A DNA stretch of 62,428 bases from Alistipes sp. (lineage in GTDB: Bacteria > Bacteroidota > Bacteroidia > Bacteroidales > Rikenellaceae), in the NCBI GenBank assembly GCA_017403125.1, contig JAFQOR010000002.1, positions 1 through 62,428 on the forward strand, read 5' to 3'. Below are positions 19,904-27,828 of the stretch, one piece after another. Position 1 is the first letter of the stretch, and each line of letters opens with the position of its first letter. Below the pieces are notes generated by a model. That model was given only the letters and a program-made list of their open reading frames with translations, ran no database searches and was not told the origin of the DNA. The translations under genes and the position numbers were made by a program.

Positions 19904-21385
19904 ATGAGGAAATTTTACGTCATATCCATATTTACACTTGCGATATTTGCATCTCTATTTTCGGGATGCGAAAAGGAGTCAAAGGTTATATACAACTTTT
20001 CGGTGGTATCGCAATATGGATGTGGGTTCCATGCACACGATTTTGATATTCAATACAGTGTAGGCGGTAGTTCAATTAAAGATTTAGATGTAAGCGCAAC
20101 TGCCGACGATGCTTGGGTAACCAACATCGACAGCTCGGCACCTAACCTATTACGCATAAGCGTGGCCGAGAACGACGGTGAGCAGCGCTCAACCATAATC
20201 AGGCTAAATGCTCCCGGCATGCACGAAGCGCGCATAACGATTACGCAGATGGCTGCGCCAAAGAGCGGGACATCGCATACGCTGATATTCTACTTTTTCG
20301 GTACAAGCCTCTCACGATACTTCGACTACAATATCGACGACGCATCAATAGCCATAAGCAATGGCTCTCTGGGTGATGGTGGACGAGTATTATTCTTGCG
20401 CCAGGAGGATAAAACAACCGGGTATATAGGCGAGCTCTATCTAAACGAAATCAATGGAGAGTGCGAGGAGCGACGCATAGCAGATGTTATCATTGATGCC
20501 ACACGACCGTTGGAGGAGACGGTTGCGGAGAATATAGCCTTCATGGCGGAGATGGCACCGGCAGATAGCTACGGAATGGTGCTTGCAGGTCATGGTCAAG
20601 GGTGGATTACGCGCGAAGCTCTAAACAGTGGCTCATCGATATTCAGCATTGGTCAAGACCCTTGGATGCCCAACCTTGGTGCAGAGATAACGCGTGCCTT
20701 TGGCGAGAATAATGTGAGGGTGGATATACAACAATTAGCGACTGCCATCGAGCATTCGAATGTCGATTTCGACTACCTACTCTTCGACGCATGTTTCATG
20801 TCAAACATAGAGAGTCTCTACGATTTGCGACACTCTGCCGACTACATCATTGCCTCGCCGTGCGAAATCATGGGTCGCGGTTTTCCGTATCATCGCACAC
20901 TACCCCACCTCTTTGCCGGCAACGACCTTACGACGAACATGTGCAATGCCGCCGAGAGCTACTACATCTACTATCGCGACGAATATGTAGGCAGTTCGCG
21001 TTGTGGTTCAGTTGCAGTGGTTAATTGTGCAGAAATCGAGGCGCTTGCAGCAGCAACAAAAGATGTCGTTGCAACTGCTCACGAAGAGTACGATAGCTCA
21101 ACGCTACAATTCTATGAGGGGCATAGCCGCCATACGTTCTTCGACTTTGGTGCATGGTGCAAACTTGTAGCTACCGACAACGATGCTCTTGCGCGCTTCG
21201 AGGAGCAGTTGGCTCGAACGGTCATAACCAAATATACCCTGCCATCGTTCTATTCGGCACTCGGACATTCTGGCACCTATCCTATTGATGAGGAGCGATA
21301 TACGGGTATCACGACCTCTGCTCCATGCGACACCTATCCCGAGTATTGGCGCAACACATCGTGGCATGGTGCTGTATGGGAGTAG
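19904..21385 (+). CDS. Clostripain-like (C11) cysteine peptidase lipoprotein
   Basis: 493 residues from MRKFYVISIFTLAIF, with a lipobox ending FSGC. A BACON-like beta domain (about 40-110, ending ARITITQM) precedes the peptidase. The catalytic His is in LAGHGQGW and the Cys in LFDACFMSNIE; SPCEIMGRGFPYH follows, all as in the C11 family. C11 enzymes cleave after Arg or Lys. Being a lipoprotein with a BACON domain, it probably works at the cell surface. The target is unknown. The longer frame starting at 19883 overlaps the promoter and is rejected. Confidence 0.88.
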   Translation: MRKFYVISIFTLAIFASLFSGCEKESKVIYNFSVVSQYGCGFHAHDFDIQYSVGGSSIKDLDVSATADDAWVTNIDSSAPNLLRISVAENDGEQRSTIIRLNAPGMHEARITITQMAAPKSGTSHTLIFYFFGTSLSRYFDYNIDDASIAISNGSLGDGGRVLFLRQEDKTTGYIGELYLNEINGECEERRIADVIIDATRPLEETVAENIAFMAEMAPADSYGMVLAGHGQGWITREALNSGSSIFSIGQDPWMPNLGAEITRAFGENNVRVDIQQLATAIEHSNVDFDYLLFDACFMSNIESLYDLRHSADYIIASPCEIMGRGFPYHRTLPHLFAGNDLTTNMCNAAESYYIYYRDEYVGSSRCGSVAVVNCAEIEALAAATKDVVATAHEEYDSSTLQFYEGHSRHTFFDFGAWCKLVATDNDALARFEEQLARTVITKYTLPSFYSALGHSGTYPIDEERYTGITTSAPCDTYPEYWRNTSWHGAVWE

Positions 21386-21405
21386 GAAAATAGAGAAATA
21401 ATTTG

Positions 21406-21413
21406 TACCTTTG
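21406..21413 (+). promoter_or_regulatory. -7 element of ffh
   Basis: TACCTTTG, 35 bases before the ffh ATG. Confidence 0.6.
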
Positions 21414-21448
21414 ACCGATTTTTAGGAAAATAATAAAACAGAGCATAT

Positions 21449-22789
21449 ATGTTTGAAAATCTAACCGAGAAACTCGAACGATCGTTTAAGATTCTTAAAG
21501 GTGAGGGACGCATCACCGAGATTAACGTTGCCGAGACCCTCAAAGAGATACGTCGTGCGCTGATCGATGCCGACGTCAATTACAAGGTTGCCAAGACCTT
21601 TACCGATGAGGTTAAGCAGAAGGCATTAGGTCAGGATGTGTTGCGTTCGGTTAAGCCCGGACAGATGATGACCAAGATTGTCCGTGACGAACTTGCGGCA
21701 TTGATGGGTGGTACAGCTACCGATATAAAGCTCGAAGGCAATCCCGCAGTAATCCTTATCGCAGGTCTTCAAGGTTCGGGTAAGACCACTTTCTCGGGCA
21801 AGCTTGCATCGCACATCAAGAGCAAGAAGGGGCGTCAGGTATTGCTCGTAGCGGGTGACGTTTATCGTCCCGCCGCCATCGAGCAGCTCAAAATTCTTGG
21901 CGAGCAGGTGGGTGTCGAGGTATATACCGAGCCGGGCAACAACAACCCTGTGCTCATTGCCGAGAACGCCATAAAGTATGCACGCCAGAAGTCTTACAAC
22001 ACAGTTATTGTCGATACGGCAGGTCGTCTTGCCGTGGATGAGGCGATGATGCAGGAGATTACGGCAATCAAGGCAGCTGTTAAGCCCTCGGAGACGCTCT
22101 TTGTTGTCGATTCGATGACGGGTCAGGATGCTGTGAATACCGCCAAGGAGTTCAACGACCGTCTTGACTTCGACGGCGTGGTACTCACCAAGCTCGATGG
22201 TGATACGCGAGGTGGTGCCGCTATCTCTATCCGCTCGGTTGTGGATAAGCCGTTGAAGTTTATCTCTGCCGGCGAGAAGATGGACTCGTTGCAGGTGTTC
22301 CACCCCGAGCGTATGGCAGACCGCATCCTCGGCATGGGCGATGTGGTATCACTTGTGGAGCGCGCACAGGAGCAGTTCGACGAGGAGCAGGCACGCAAGT
22401 TGAAGAAGAAACTTATCAAGAATCAGTTCAACTTCAACGACTTCCGCGACCAGATTAACCAGATAAAGAAGATGGGTAACTTGAAGGATATAGCCTCGAT
22501 GATTCCCGGTATGGGCAAGATGCTCAAAAACGTGGATATCCCCGACGACGCCTTCAAGCAGACCGAGGCTATCATCGACTCTATGACTCCCGCCGAGCGA
22601 GAGAATCCGGAGATTATCAACGCCCGTCGTCGTGAGCGCATAGCCAAGGGCTCGGGTACTACGGTAGCAGACGTAAACAAGTTGTTGAAGCAGTTTGAGG
22701 ATACGCGCAAGATGATGAAGTCGGTAGCCAACGGTGGCTTGCAACAGAAGATGCAGCAGATGCAACGCGGAGGCATGCGTCGCAGATAA
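21449..22789 (+). CDS. ffh: Signal recognition particle protein Ffh
   Basis: 446 residues. This GTPase binds signal sequences and SRP RNA and delivers ribosomes to FtsY. N domain (MFENLTEKLERSFKIL), G domain with GLQGSGKTTF, DTAGRL and TKLDGDTRGG, and a Met-rich M domain ending in an MQQMQRGGMRRR tail. Single-gene unit with its own promoter and strong terminator. Confidence 0.98.
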   Translation: MFENLTEKLERSFKILKGEGRITEINVAETLKEIRRALIDADVNYKVAKTFTDEVKQKALGQDVLRSVKPGQMMTKIVRDELAALMGGTATDIKLEGNPAVILIAGLQGSGKTTFSGKLASHIKSKKGRQVLLVAGDVYRPAAIEQLKILGEQVGVEVYTEPGNNNPVLIAENAIKYARQKSYNTVIVDTAGRLAVDEAMMQEITAIKAAVKPSETLFVVDSMTGQDAVNTAKEFNDRLDFDGVVLTKLDGDTRGGAAISIRSVVDKPLKFISAGEKMDSLQVFHPERMADRILGMGDVVSLVERAQEQFDEEQARKLKKKLIKNQFNFNDFRDQINQIKKMGNLKDIASMIPGMGKMLKNVDIPDDAFKQTEAIIDSMTPAERENPEIINARRRERIAKGSGTTVADVNKLLKQFEDTRKMMKSVANGGLQQKMQQMQRGGMRRR

Positions 22790-22802
22790 TGCAGATGGAT
22801 AG

Positions 22803-22847
22803 AAAACAATAGGAGCAAACGTTCATCCGTTTGCTCCTATTGTTTTG
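22803..22847 (+). terminator. Strong terminator after ffh
   Basis: AAACAATAGGAGCAAACG pairs with CGTTTGCTCCTATTGTTT around TTCATC. The stem is symmetric and could also stop the convergent small gene at 22862. Confidence 0.9.
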
Positions 22848-22861
22848 CAATAAGCCCCATA

Positions 22862-23008
22862 TTATATATGCCAATCTGAGGGGGTGGTAGCATTCCAACC
22901 TTCACGGAATCCTTCGTTAAAATCTTCGTAATCCTTCTGTGAGCTCGCAATGGCGAATGCAGCAAACAACAAAAGAGCTAATACTTGCAACAAAAATTTC
23001 TTCTGCAT
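22862..23008 (-). CDS. Small exported peptide, 48 aa, unknown function
   Basis: 48 residues from MQKKFLLQVLALLLFAAFAI. The first 20 residues form a hydrophobic signal or anchor, then comes the acidic/aromatic SQKDYEDFNEGFREGW. Its start overlaps the end of the upstream membrane-protein gene by 31 bases in another frame, so translation is probably coupled. The longer frame to 23056 lies inside that gene and is less likely. No function known. Confidence 0.55.
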   Translation of the reverse strand: MQKKFLLQVLALLLFAAFAIASSQKDYEDFNEGFREGWNATTPSDWHI

Positions 23009-23400
23009 AGTATAAAAGTTATAAGAGTTAGTAAATAAATCAGAACATCTATCCAATCAAACGTTCCGGGCATGATGCCTCCTAATTGTAGAAACTCAAA
23101 AGCAAATGGCAAAGCCATAGTTGCCACTGTTACTGCTTTACTATACCACGTATTGCTACGCAGTTGAGATTCTACTAATAAGAGCGAGCCATACCATAGA
23201 GCATCGGCAAGAGAGTACAAGAAGATATATCCGAATACGGTATCGGTGTTAATGGCGTTATGAAACTTCGGCGGATTTATCGAGAACGAATCAAAGAGCC
23301 AAGATGTGAATATCACCTCATCTCGGAAGAATAGGTATATTACTCCCCCAAAGCAAAGCATCACAAGTGCCAATAACATTATATACTTACGACTCTGCAT
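22978..23400 (-). CDS. Small integral membrane protein, VanZ-like at best
   Basis: 140 residues with four hydrophobic segments (about 6-24, 55-72, 83-100, 114-132). The last part, FEFLQLGGIMPGTFDWIDVLIYLL, resembles the E...Q......GR..D..D...N pattern of VanZ-like proteins (polar residues between helices), which is weak evidence. Start taken at ATG 23400 (a GTG one codon earlier is possible). Translationally coupled to the 48-residue peptide downstream. Confidence 0.6.
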   Translation of the reverse strand: MQSRKYIMLLALVMLCFGGVIYLFFRDEVIFTSWLFDSFSINPPKFHNAINTDTVFGYIFLYSLADALWYGSLLLVESQLRSNTWYSKAVTVATMALPFAFEFLQLGGIMPGTFDWIDVLIYLLTLITFILCRRNFCCKY

Positions 23401-23518
23401 CACTATGCCCGAAAAGTCAAGATAGGTCTTTATCCTATTTTATAATTTGCTTTGTTTGATTTGTTACAAACATAAACAATCTAAACTTTTTCCTGCTCTT
23501 TGATTTTATATTGGTAAA

Positions 23519-23914
23519 TTACTCGAAATCTTCGCCCCAATAATCACACAACTCATCATATACTATGTCTGCTGCTAAACCAGCTGCGGAAACCCATAAG
23601 CTACTTCCACCTGAGGGTGCAGCGGCTATAACGCCAGCCTTAACAGCCTCTTTTACGCCCCATTTAACAACCTTTTTAGTAGTACCTTCACATACTACTC
23701 TATAAAATTTTTGTCCATTTCTACTGTCTATCACATCTTGGGCTACTGATATACTAATGGACATTTGAGTTCGGTCATCTTCAATCCAGAAAGCATCGCC
23801 ACTACTAACCAAAGTGATATCATTTGATATCTTAAATCTTTTTTGAGCAGATGCATTTGTTGAGTTTACACCAAGAATCAAAGCCAAAAGCGAAAGAATT
23901 AAAATCCTCTTCAT
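23519..23914 (-). CDS. Secreted protein of unknown function, 131 aa
   Basis: Signal peptide MKRILILSLLALILGVNSTNASAQ. The mature part has a beta-rich stretch (ISNDITLVSSGDAFWIEDDRTQMSISI), then an Ala/Gly-rich segment (KEAVKAGVIAAAPSGGSSLW) that could be a glycine-zipper membrane helix, and an acidic end. I do not recognise the family. The neighbouring sequence is AT-rich. Confidence 0.65.
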   Translation of the reverse strand: MKRILILSLLALILGVNSTNASAQKRFKISNDITLVSSGDAFWIEDDRTQMSISISVAQDVIDSRNGQKFYRVVCEGTTKKVVKWGVKEAVKAGVIAAAPSGGSSLWVSAAGLAADIVYDELCDYWGEDFE

Positions 23915-23972
23915 AACTTTTAATATTTAAGTGGTTAAAAATTGTTTGTGTCCGTTGAGATATGAGATACGC

Positions 23973-24125
23973 ACAAAAAAAAGACGCGGACAAAACTTTA
24001 TTATCCGCATTCTGAGGTCTTAGGATACCATGTGGCAAGATATAAAGTGAAGCCCACGTCGTTACACGTGAGCATCAACTTCACTTTCCCTGCCACATCT
24101 TGAAATTTCCTAAGTTTCAGAATGC
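23973..24125 (-). ncRNA. Structured RNA of about 153 nt, 6S-like hairpin with terminator
   Basis: On the minus strand a -7 element (TAACTTTA, 24132-24139) is followed at once by a long imperfect hairpin. The closing stem pairs GCATTCTGA (24117-24125) with TCAGAATGC (24007-24015), and CTTAGGA-type arms pair at 24108-24114 with 24019-24025. After an internal loop, TGTGGCA (24091-24097) pairs with TGCCACA (24031-24037), AAAGTGAAG (24079-24087) with CTTCACTTT (24044-24052), and CACGT with ACGTG at the tip. A separate terminator stem (GCGGA/TCCGC, 23986-24008) ends in a T run. One rod with a closing stem and internal bubble, about 150 nt, own promoter and terminator fits 6S RNA, possibly the Bacteroidales-1 motif. 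Identity is inferred from shape. Confidence 0.65.
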
Positions 24126-24289
24126 AAGTTGTAAAGTTAACGCTTTTTCCAATATTTTATAATGTGCGTACCGTTATACGCTAATGTTTCATAGGCAATA
24201 CATTTTCGATGGTTGTTTGTATATAGTCATGCAAAACTACAAAATTTTATCTAAATATCAAAACAAAAATCGATTTATTCAGCCAACCT

Positions 24290-24871
24290 CTAATAATTAT
24301 CTGCCATGGGCTCGAAGTATTTGCGGTCGTGTTCGCACGATGGACAGAGCTTCGGTGCAGCCGAGGCGCGCACGATATAGCCACAGTTGCGACACTGCCA
24401 CATTATCTCGCCGTCGCGACGGAAGAAGTCGCCGTCGGTGAGTCGCCCCAAGAGTTTCAGGTAGCGACGCTCGTGCTCCTTCTCTACCTCGGCGATAAGG
24501 CGAAAGGTGTTGGCAACCTTCGCGAAACCCTCGGCACTCGCCGTCTCGGCAAACTCCTTGTAGAGCATATCCCACTCCTCGTGCTCGCCCTCCGCAGCTG
24601 CCAATAGGTTTTCGCGCGTCGAGGCGATGACTCCAGCCGGGAACGTGGCATGATGAATAGTCGCCTTGCCCCCTTCCAAGTACTTAAAGAAGCGCTTTGC
24701 ATGCTCCTTCTCTTGGTCGGCTGTTGTGTTGAATACGGCAGCTATCTGCTCATAGCCATCCTTCGATGCCTGTGATGCAAAGTAGTTGTAGCGCATACGT
24801 GCCTGACTCTCGCCGGCAAATGCTTTCAAAAGATTCTCCTCGGTAAGTGTACCTTTAAGCGTGTTTCTCAT
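24290..24871 (-). CDS. rbr: Rubrerythrin
   Basis: 193 residues, the usual length. An NADH-linked peroxidase of anaerobes that reduces H2O2 in the cytoplasm. The four-helix di-iron domain shows GESQARMRYNYFA, DQEKEHAKRFF and VEKEHERRY. The C-terminal rubredoxin-like domain has CRNCGY and CPSCEHDRKYF. It is divergent from an OhrR-like regulator, with palindromes between them. Confidence 0.96.
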   Translation of the reverse strand: MRNTLKGTLTEENLLKAFAGESQARMRYNYFASQASKDGYEQIAAVFNTTADQEKEHAKRFFKYLEGGKATIHHATFPAGVIASTRENLLAAAEGEHEEWDMLYKEFAETASAEGFAKVANTFRLIAEVEKEHERRYLKLLGRLTDGDFFRRDGEIMWQCRNCGYIVRASAAPKLCPSCEHDRKYFEPMADNY

Positions 24872-24974
24872 AGCTCGAAAATTTAGATTTACACCACGTG
24901 CATTTCACAAAATCCAAGCCATACCTAATTCTATATTATATACAATTAGCGGTAGTTTGGTGTCGGAATTTATC

Positions 24975-24993
24975 TAACAATAATTTATTGTTA
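24975..24993. promoter_or_regulatory. Inverted repeat, candidate peroxide-regulator site
   Basis: TAACAATAA and TTATTGTTA flank a single T. The AT-rich dyad lies between rubrerythrin and the OhrR-like gene and resembles PerR-type boxes in length and base content; that is inference. Confidence 0.45.
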
Positions 24994-25034
24994 TAATTTT
25001 TGCAAGTTAAAGCAACTATATAAAATATTTTGCT

Positions 25035-25042
25035 TACATTTG
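25035..25042 (+). promoter_or_regulatory. -7 element of the OhrR-like gene
   Basis: TACATTTG, immediately followed by the operator-like palindrome at 25056-25069. Confidence 0.65.
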
Positions 25043-25055
25043 TTGCATACAATTT

Positions 25056-25069
25056 AATTGCATGCAATT
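25056..25069. promoter_or_regulatory. Palindromic operator candidate of the OhrR-like regulator
   Basis: AATTGCATGCAATT is a perfect palindrome, with a half-site TTGCATACAA just upstream (about 25042-25052). It falls on the predicted transcription start and leader of the regulator gene, where a MarR-family dimer would repress its own transcription. Confidence 0.6.
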
Positions 25070-25112
25070 GATATTTGGCAATAGACACAAAACAGACTAA
25101 ACACTACTTATC

Positions 25113-25547
25113 TTGAACGAGAAATTAAAACTTGAAAACCAACTCTGCTTCCCGCTGTATCTTGCAGCAAAAGAGGTTATTCGACGTTACACCCCTCTGT
25201 TGTCGCCATACGGCATGACATATACTCAATATATAGCCATGATGGCGATGTGGGAGCACAGATGTTTGAGCGTTGGAGAGTTGGGAAGGATGTTAAGTCT
25301 CGATTCGGGGACAATAACACCAATGATAAAAAAGATGGAGCATAACGGATGGGTGAGGCGTGTACGTAGCGAGGAGGATGAACGTAAAGTGATGGTAGAG
25401 CTAACCGATGCGGGCAACAAACTGCACGACGAGATGTGCGATGTGCCCGAACGAATGGGCGCGTGCTTAACGATTGATAGCAAAGAGGCTATGGAGTTGT
25501 ACAGATTGCTATATCTTCTCTTGGGCTCATTTAATGATGATAAATAA
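25113..25547 (+). CDS. OhrR-like MarR-family regulator, TTG start
   Basis: 144 residues. The start is TTG (25113); the next ATG would remove the first helix. The N-terminus LENQLCFPLYLAAKEVIRRY matches the OhrR pattern, with the peroxide-sensing Cys in QLCF. The winged helix follows (LSVGELGRMLSLDSGTITPMIKKMEHNGWV, wing RVRSEEDERKVMVELT). OhrR proteins sense organic hydroperoxides and release DNA when that Cys is oxidised. There is no ohr gene next to it, so rubrerythrin (divergent) and the two small genes downstream are the likely targets. Confidence 0.85.
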   Translation: MNEKLKLENQLCFPLYLAAKEVIRRYTPLLSPYGMTYTQYIAMMAMWEHRCLSVGELGRMLSLDSGTITPMIKKMEHNGWVRRVRSEEDERKVMVELTDAGNKLHDEMCDVPERMGACLTIDSKEAMELYRLLYLLLGSFNDDK

Positions 25548-25561
25548 TAATTGTTTGGATT

Positions 25562-25744
25562 ATGGCAAAACACAATTGTTCACAGTGTAAAATTAGAGCA
25601 AAGTATGACAAAAACCCGAAATCTTTTTTAGGTCGTCTATGGCGTTGGCATATTGGATTCTGCCCCGGATGGAAGGCTTACTTCAACTCATTGTCGGAGG
25701 AGGAGCGCGAGGGTTTGAGGATAAAATACAACATCAAGAAGTAG
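25562..25744 (+). CDS. Conserved 60-aa Cys-containing protein
   Basis: Starts MAKHNCSQCKIRAKYD and contains LGRLWRWHIGFCPGWKAY. It has a CxxC pair near the N-terminus and a third Cys in GFCPGW, with many Trp and basic residues. I recognise it as a recurrent small protein of gut anaerobes without assigned function. It starts 14 bases after ohrR and is followed at 4 bases by a small membrane protein, so the three probably form an operon. Confidence 0.7.
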   Translation: MAKHNCSQCKIRAKYDKNPKSFLGRLWRWHIGFCPGWKAYFNSLSEEEREGLRIKYNIKK

Positions 25745-25748
25745 TAGT

Positions 25749-26024
25749 GTGAAACAGTTTTTTAGACGTGTGTTCGACGCTACGAGGCGCTGGTTAGCGG
25801 GGTTATCGTTTCGCACTGGCGTCATCGTACTCCTATTGTGCATAGTCTTCTATGTGCTCTCGTTTGCACAGATGTTGCTACCCATATCAGCAACAGCCAA
25901 GGCGGTGCTATGGTTTATACTTTTTGGGTTGGCAAAGACCACTCAATATATGGGACTTGCGATTATCGGCATCGAGGGTTGGCGCCGAATAAAGCAATAT
26001 TTCAAGAAAGAGCGAAACCAATAA
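25749..26024 (+). CDS. Small two-helix membrane protein, GTG start
   Basis: 91 residues from GTG at 25749. Two hydrophobic helices (about 22-46 and 50-74), basic ends (RRVFDATRRW; RRIKQYFKKERNQ). No family recognised. Downstream of the 60-residue Cys protein in the ohrR unit. Confidence 0.65.
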   Translation: MKQFFRRVFDATRRWLAGLSFRTGVIVLLLCIVFYVLSFAQMLLPISATAKAVLWFILFGLAKTTQYMGLAIIGIEGWRRIKQYFKKERNQ

Positions 26025-26080
26025 AACATATAATCTTGCACCTACGGTTATAAAAATTTCCGTATCTCGTTTTTTTGGCC

Positions 26081-26088
26081 TATATTTG
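26081..26088 (+). promoter_or_regulatory. -7 element of ettA
   Basis: TATATTTG, 44 bases before the ettA ATG. Confidence 0.6.
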
Positions 26089-26132
26089 TACTCTATTATA
26101 TCGAAATAGATAGTAACAACAATACAAATATT

Positions 26133-27812
26133 ATGGCAGACGAGAAAATTATATTTTCGATGGTTGGGGTGAGCAAGGTGCTCAACAACAACAAGAAAAT
26201 TCTGAACAACATCTACCTATCATTTTTCTATGGTGCAAAGATTGGCATCATAGGTCTTAATGGCTCGGGTAAATCTACCCTAATGAAGATTATCGCCGGC
26301 ATCGACAAAAGCTTCCAAGGCGAGGTGGTATTCTCTCCCGGCTACACCGTAGGCTATTTGGAGCAGGAGCCGCAGCTCGACCCCGACAAGACCGTAAAAG
26401 AGATTGTCGAGGAGGGTGCAGCTGCCACAGTTGCACTCTTGAAGGAGTATGAGGATATCAATATGAAACTCTGCGAGCCGATGTCCGACGACGAGATGGC
26501 GCGTCTTATCGAGCGCCAAGGTGAGCTCTACGAGAAGATTGACCAAGTGAACGGTTGGGAGCTTGATAGCGTTTTGGAGCGAGCTATGGATGCACTGCGC
26601 TGCCCCGACCCCGACCAGAAGGTAAACGTATTGTCGGGAGGTGAGCGTCGCCGTGTAGCACTCTGCCGTCTGTTGTTGCAGCAGCCCGATGTATTGCTTT
26701 TGGATGAGCCTACCAACCACCTCGACGCCGAGAGTATCGACTGGTTGGAGCAGCATTTGCAGCAGTATAAGGGTACGGTTATCGCTGTAACGCACGACCG
26801 CTACTTCCTTGACAATGTTGCGGGCTGGATTTTGGAGTTGGACCGTGGTGAGGGTATTCCATGGAAGGGAAACTACTCGGAATGGTTGGAGCAGAAGACC
26901 CAGCGTATGGCGATGGAGGAGAAGCAGGAGAGCAAGCGTCGCAAGACCTTGGAGCGCGAGTTGGAGTGGGTGCGCATGTCGCCCTCGGGTCGTCACGCAA
27001 AGTCAAAAGCCCGTCTTTCGGCATACGATAAGCTTATGAATGCCGACACCAAGGAGCGTGAGGAGAAGTTGGAGATCTACATCCCCAATGGTCCTCGCTT
27101 GGGCGATGTGGTAATCGAAGCACAGGGTGTATCAAAAGCATTTGGGGACCGCGTGCTATACGAGAATTTAGAGTTTTCGTTACCCCCTGCCGGCATCGTT
27201 GGTGTGATTGGTGCGAATGGTACGGGTAAGACCACCCTATTCCGCATGATTATGGGTCTGGAACAGCCAACATCAGGTAGCTTCCGCGTAGGTCCCACAG
27301 TGAAGTTGGCATACGTAGATCAGCAACACAAATCTATTGATCCGGAGAAGACGGTATATGAAGTGATTTCGCAAAATAGCGACCTTATACAGCTGGGCAA
27401 CAGACAAGTACCTGCACGTGCATACGTTGGGCGTTTCAATTTCAACGGTGCCGACCAGGAGAAGAAGTGCGGTGTTTTGTCGGGTGGTGAGCGCAATCGT
27501 TTGCACTTGGCATTGGCTCTCAAAGAGCAAGGTAACGTATTGCTTTTGGACGAGCCTACCAACGATATCGACGTGAATACGTTACGCGCATTGGAGGAGG
27601 GTTTGGAGAACTTTGCCGGCTGTGCAGTCGTAATCTCGCACGACCGCTGGTTCCTCGACCGTATTGCCACACACATCCTCTCGTTTGAGGGTGATTCGAA
27701 GGTGGTGTTCTACGAGGGCTCATACTCGGAGTACGAGGCATGGAAGAAGGCGCAGGGTGAGGATACTACACCCAAGCGTGTTAAGTACAAGAAACTTTTA
27801 GCAGAACAATAA
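26133..27812 (+). CDS. ettA: Energy-dependent translational throttle protein EttA (ABC-F)
   Basis: 559 residues, the usual EttA length. A cytoplasmic twin-ATPase that binds the ribosomal E site and adjusts early elongation to ATP level. Two ATPase cassettes: Walker [10 protein letters not shown] and GANGTGKTT, signatures LSGGERRR and LSGGERNR, Walker [12 protein letters not shown] and [11 protein letters not shown]. The long arm/linker between them includes the EttA-typical [19 protein letters not shown]. Confidence 0.95.
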   Translation: MADEKIIFSMVGVSKVLNNNKKILNNIYLSFFYGAKIGIIGLNGSGKSTLMKIIAGIDKSFQGEVVFSPGYTVGYLEQEPQLDPDKTVKEIVEEGAAATVALLKEYEDINMKLCEPMSDDEMARLIERQGELYEKIDQVNGWELDSVLERAMDALRCPDPDQKVNVLSGGERRRVALCRLLLQQPDVLLLDEPTNHLDAESIDWLEQHLQQYKGTVIAVTHDRYFLDNVAGWILELDRGEGIPWKGNYSEWLEQKTQRMAMEEKQESKRRKTLERELEWVRMSPSGRHAKSKARLSAYDKLMNADTKEREEKLEIYIPNGPRLGDVVIEAQGVSKAFGDRVLYENLEFSLPPAGIVGVIGANGTGKTTLFRMIMGLEQPTSGSFRVGPTVKLAYVDQQHKSIDPEKTVYEVISQNSDLIQLGNRQVPARAYVGRFNFNGADQEKKCGVLSGGERNRLHLALALKEQGNVLLLDEPTNDIDVNTLRALEEGLENFAGCAVVISHDRWFLDRIATHILSFEGDSKVVFYEGSYSEYEAWKKAQGEDTTPKRVKYKKLLAEQ

Positions 27813-27828
27813 AAACAGAGAGTATAAC

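Noticed and set aside
21626-22303. 225-codon frame opposite ffh
   Set aside because: Antisense shadow of a conserved gene.
26280-26996. 238-codon frame opposite ettA
   Set aside because: Leu/His-rich mirror of the ettA codon pattern; no independent signals.
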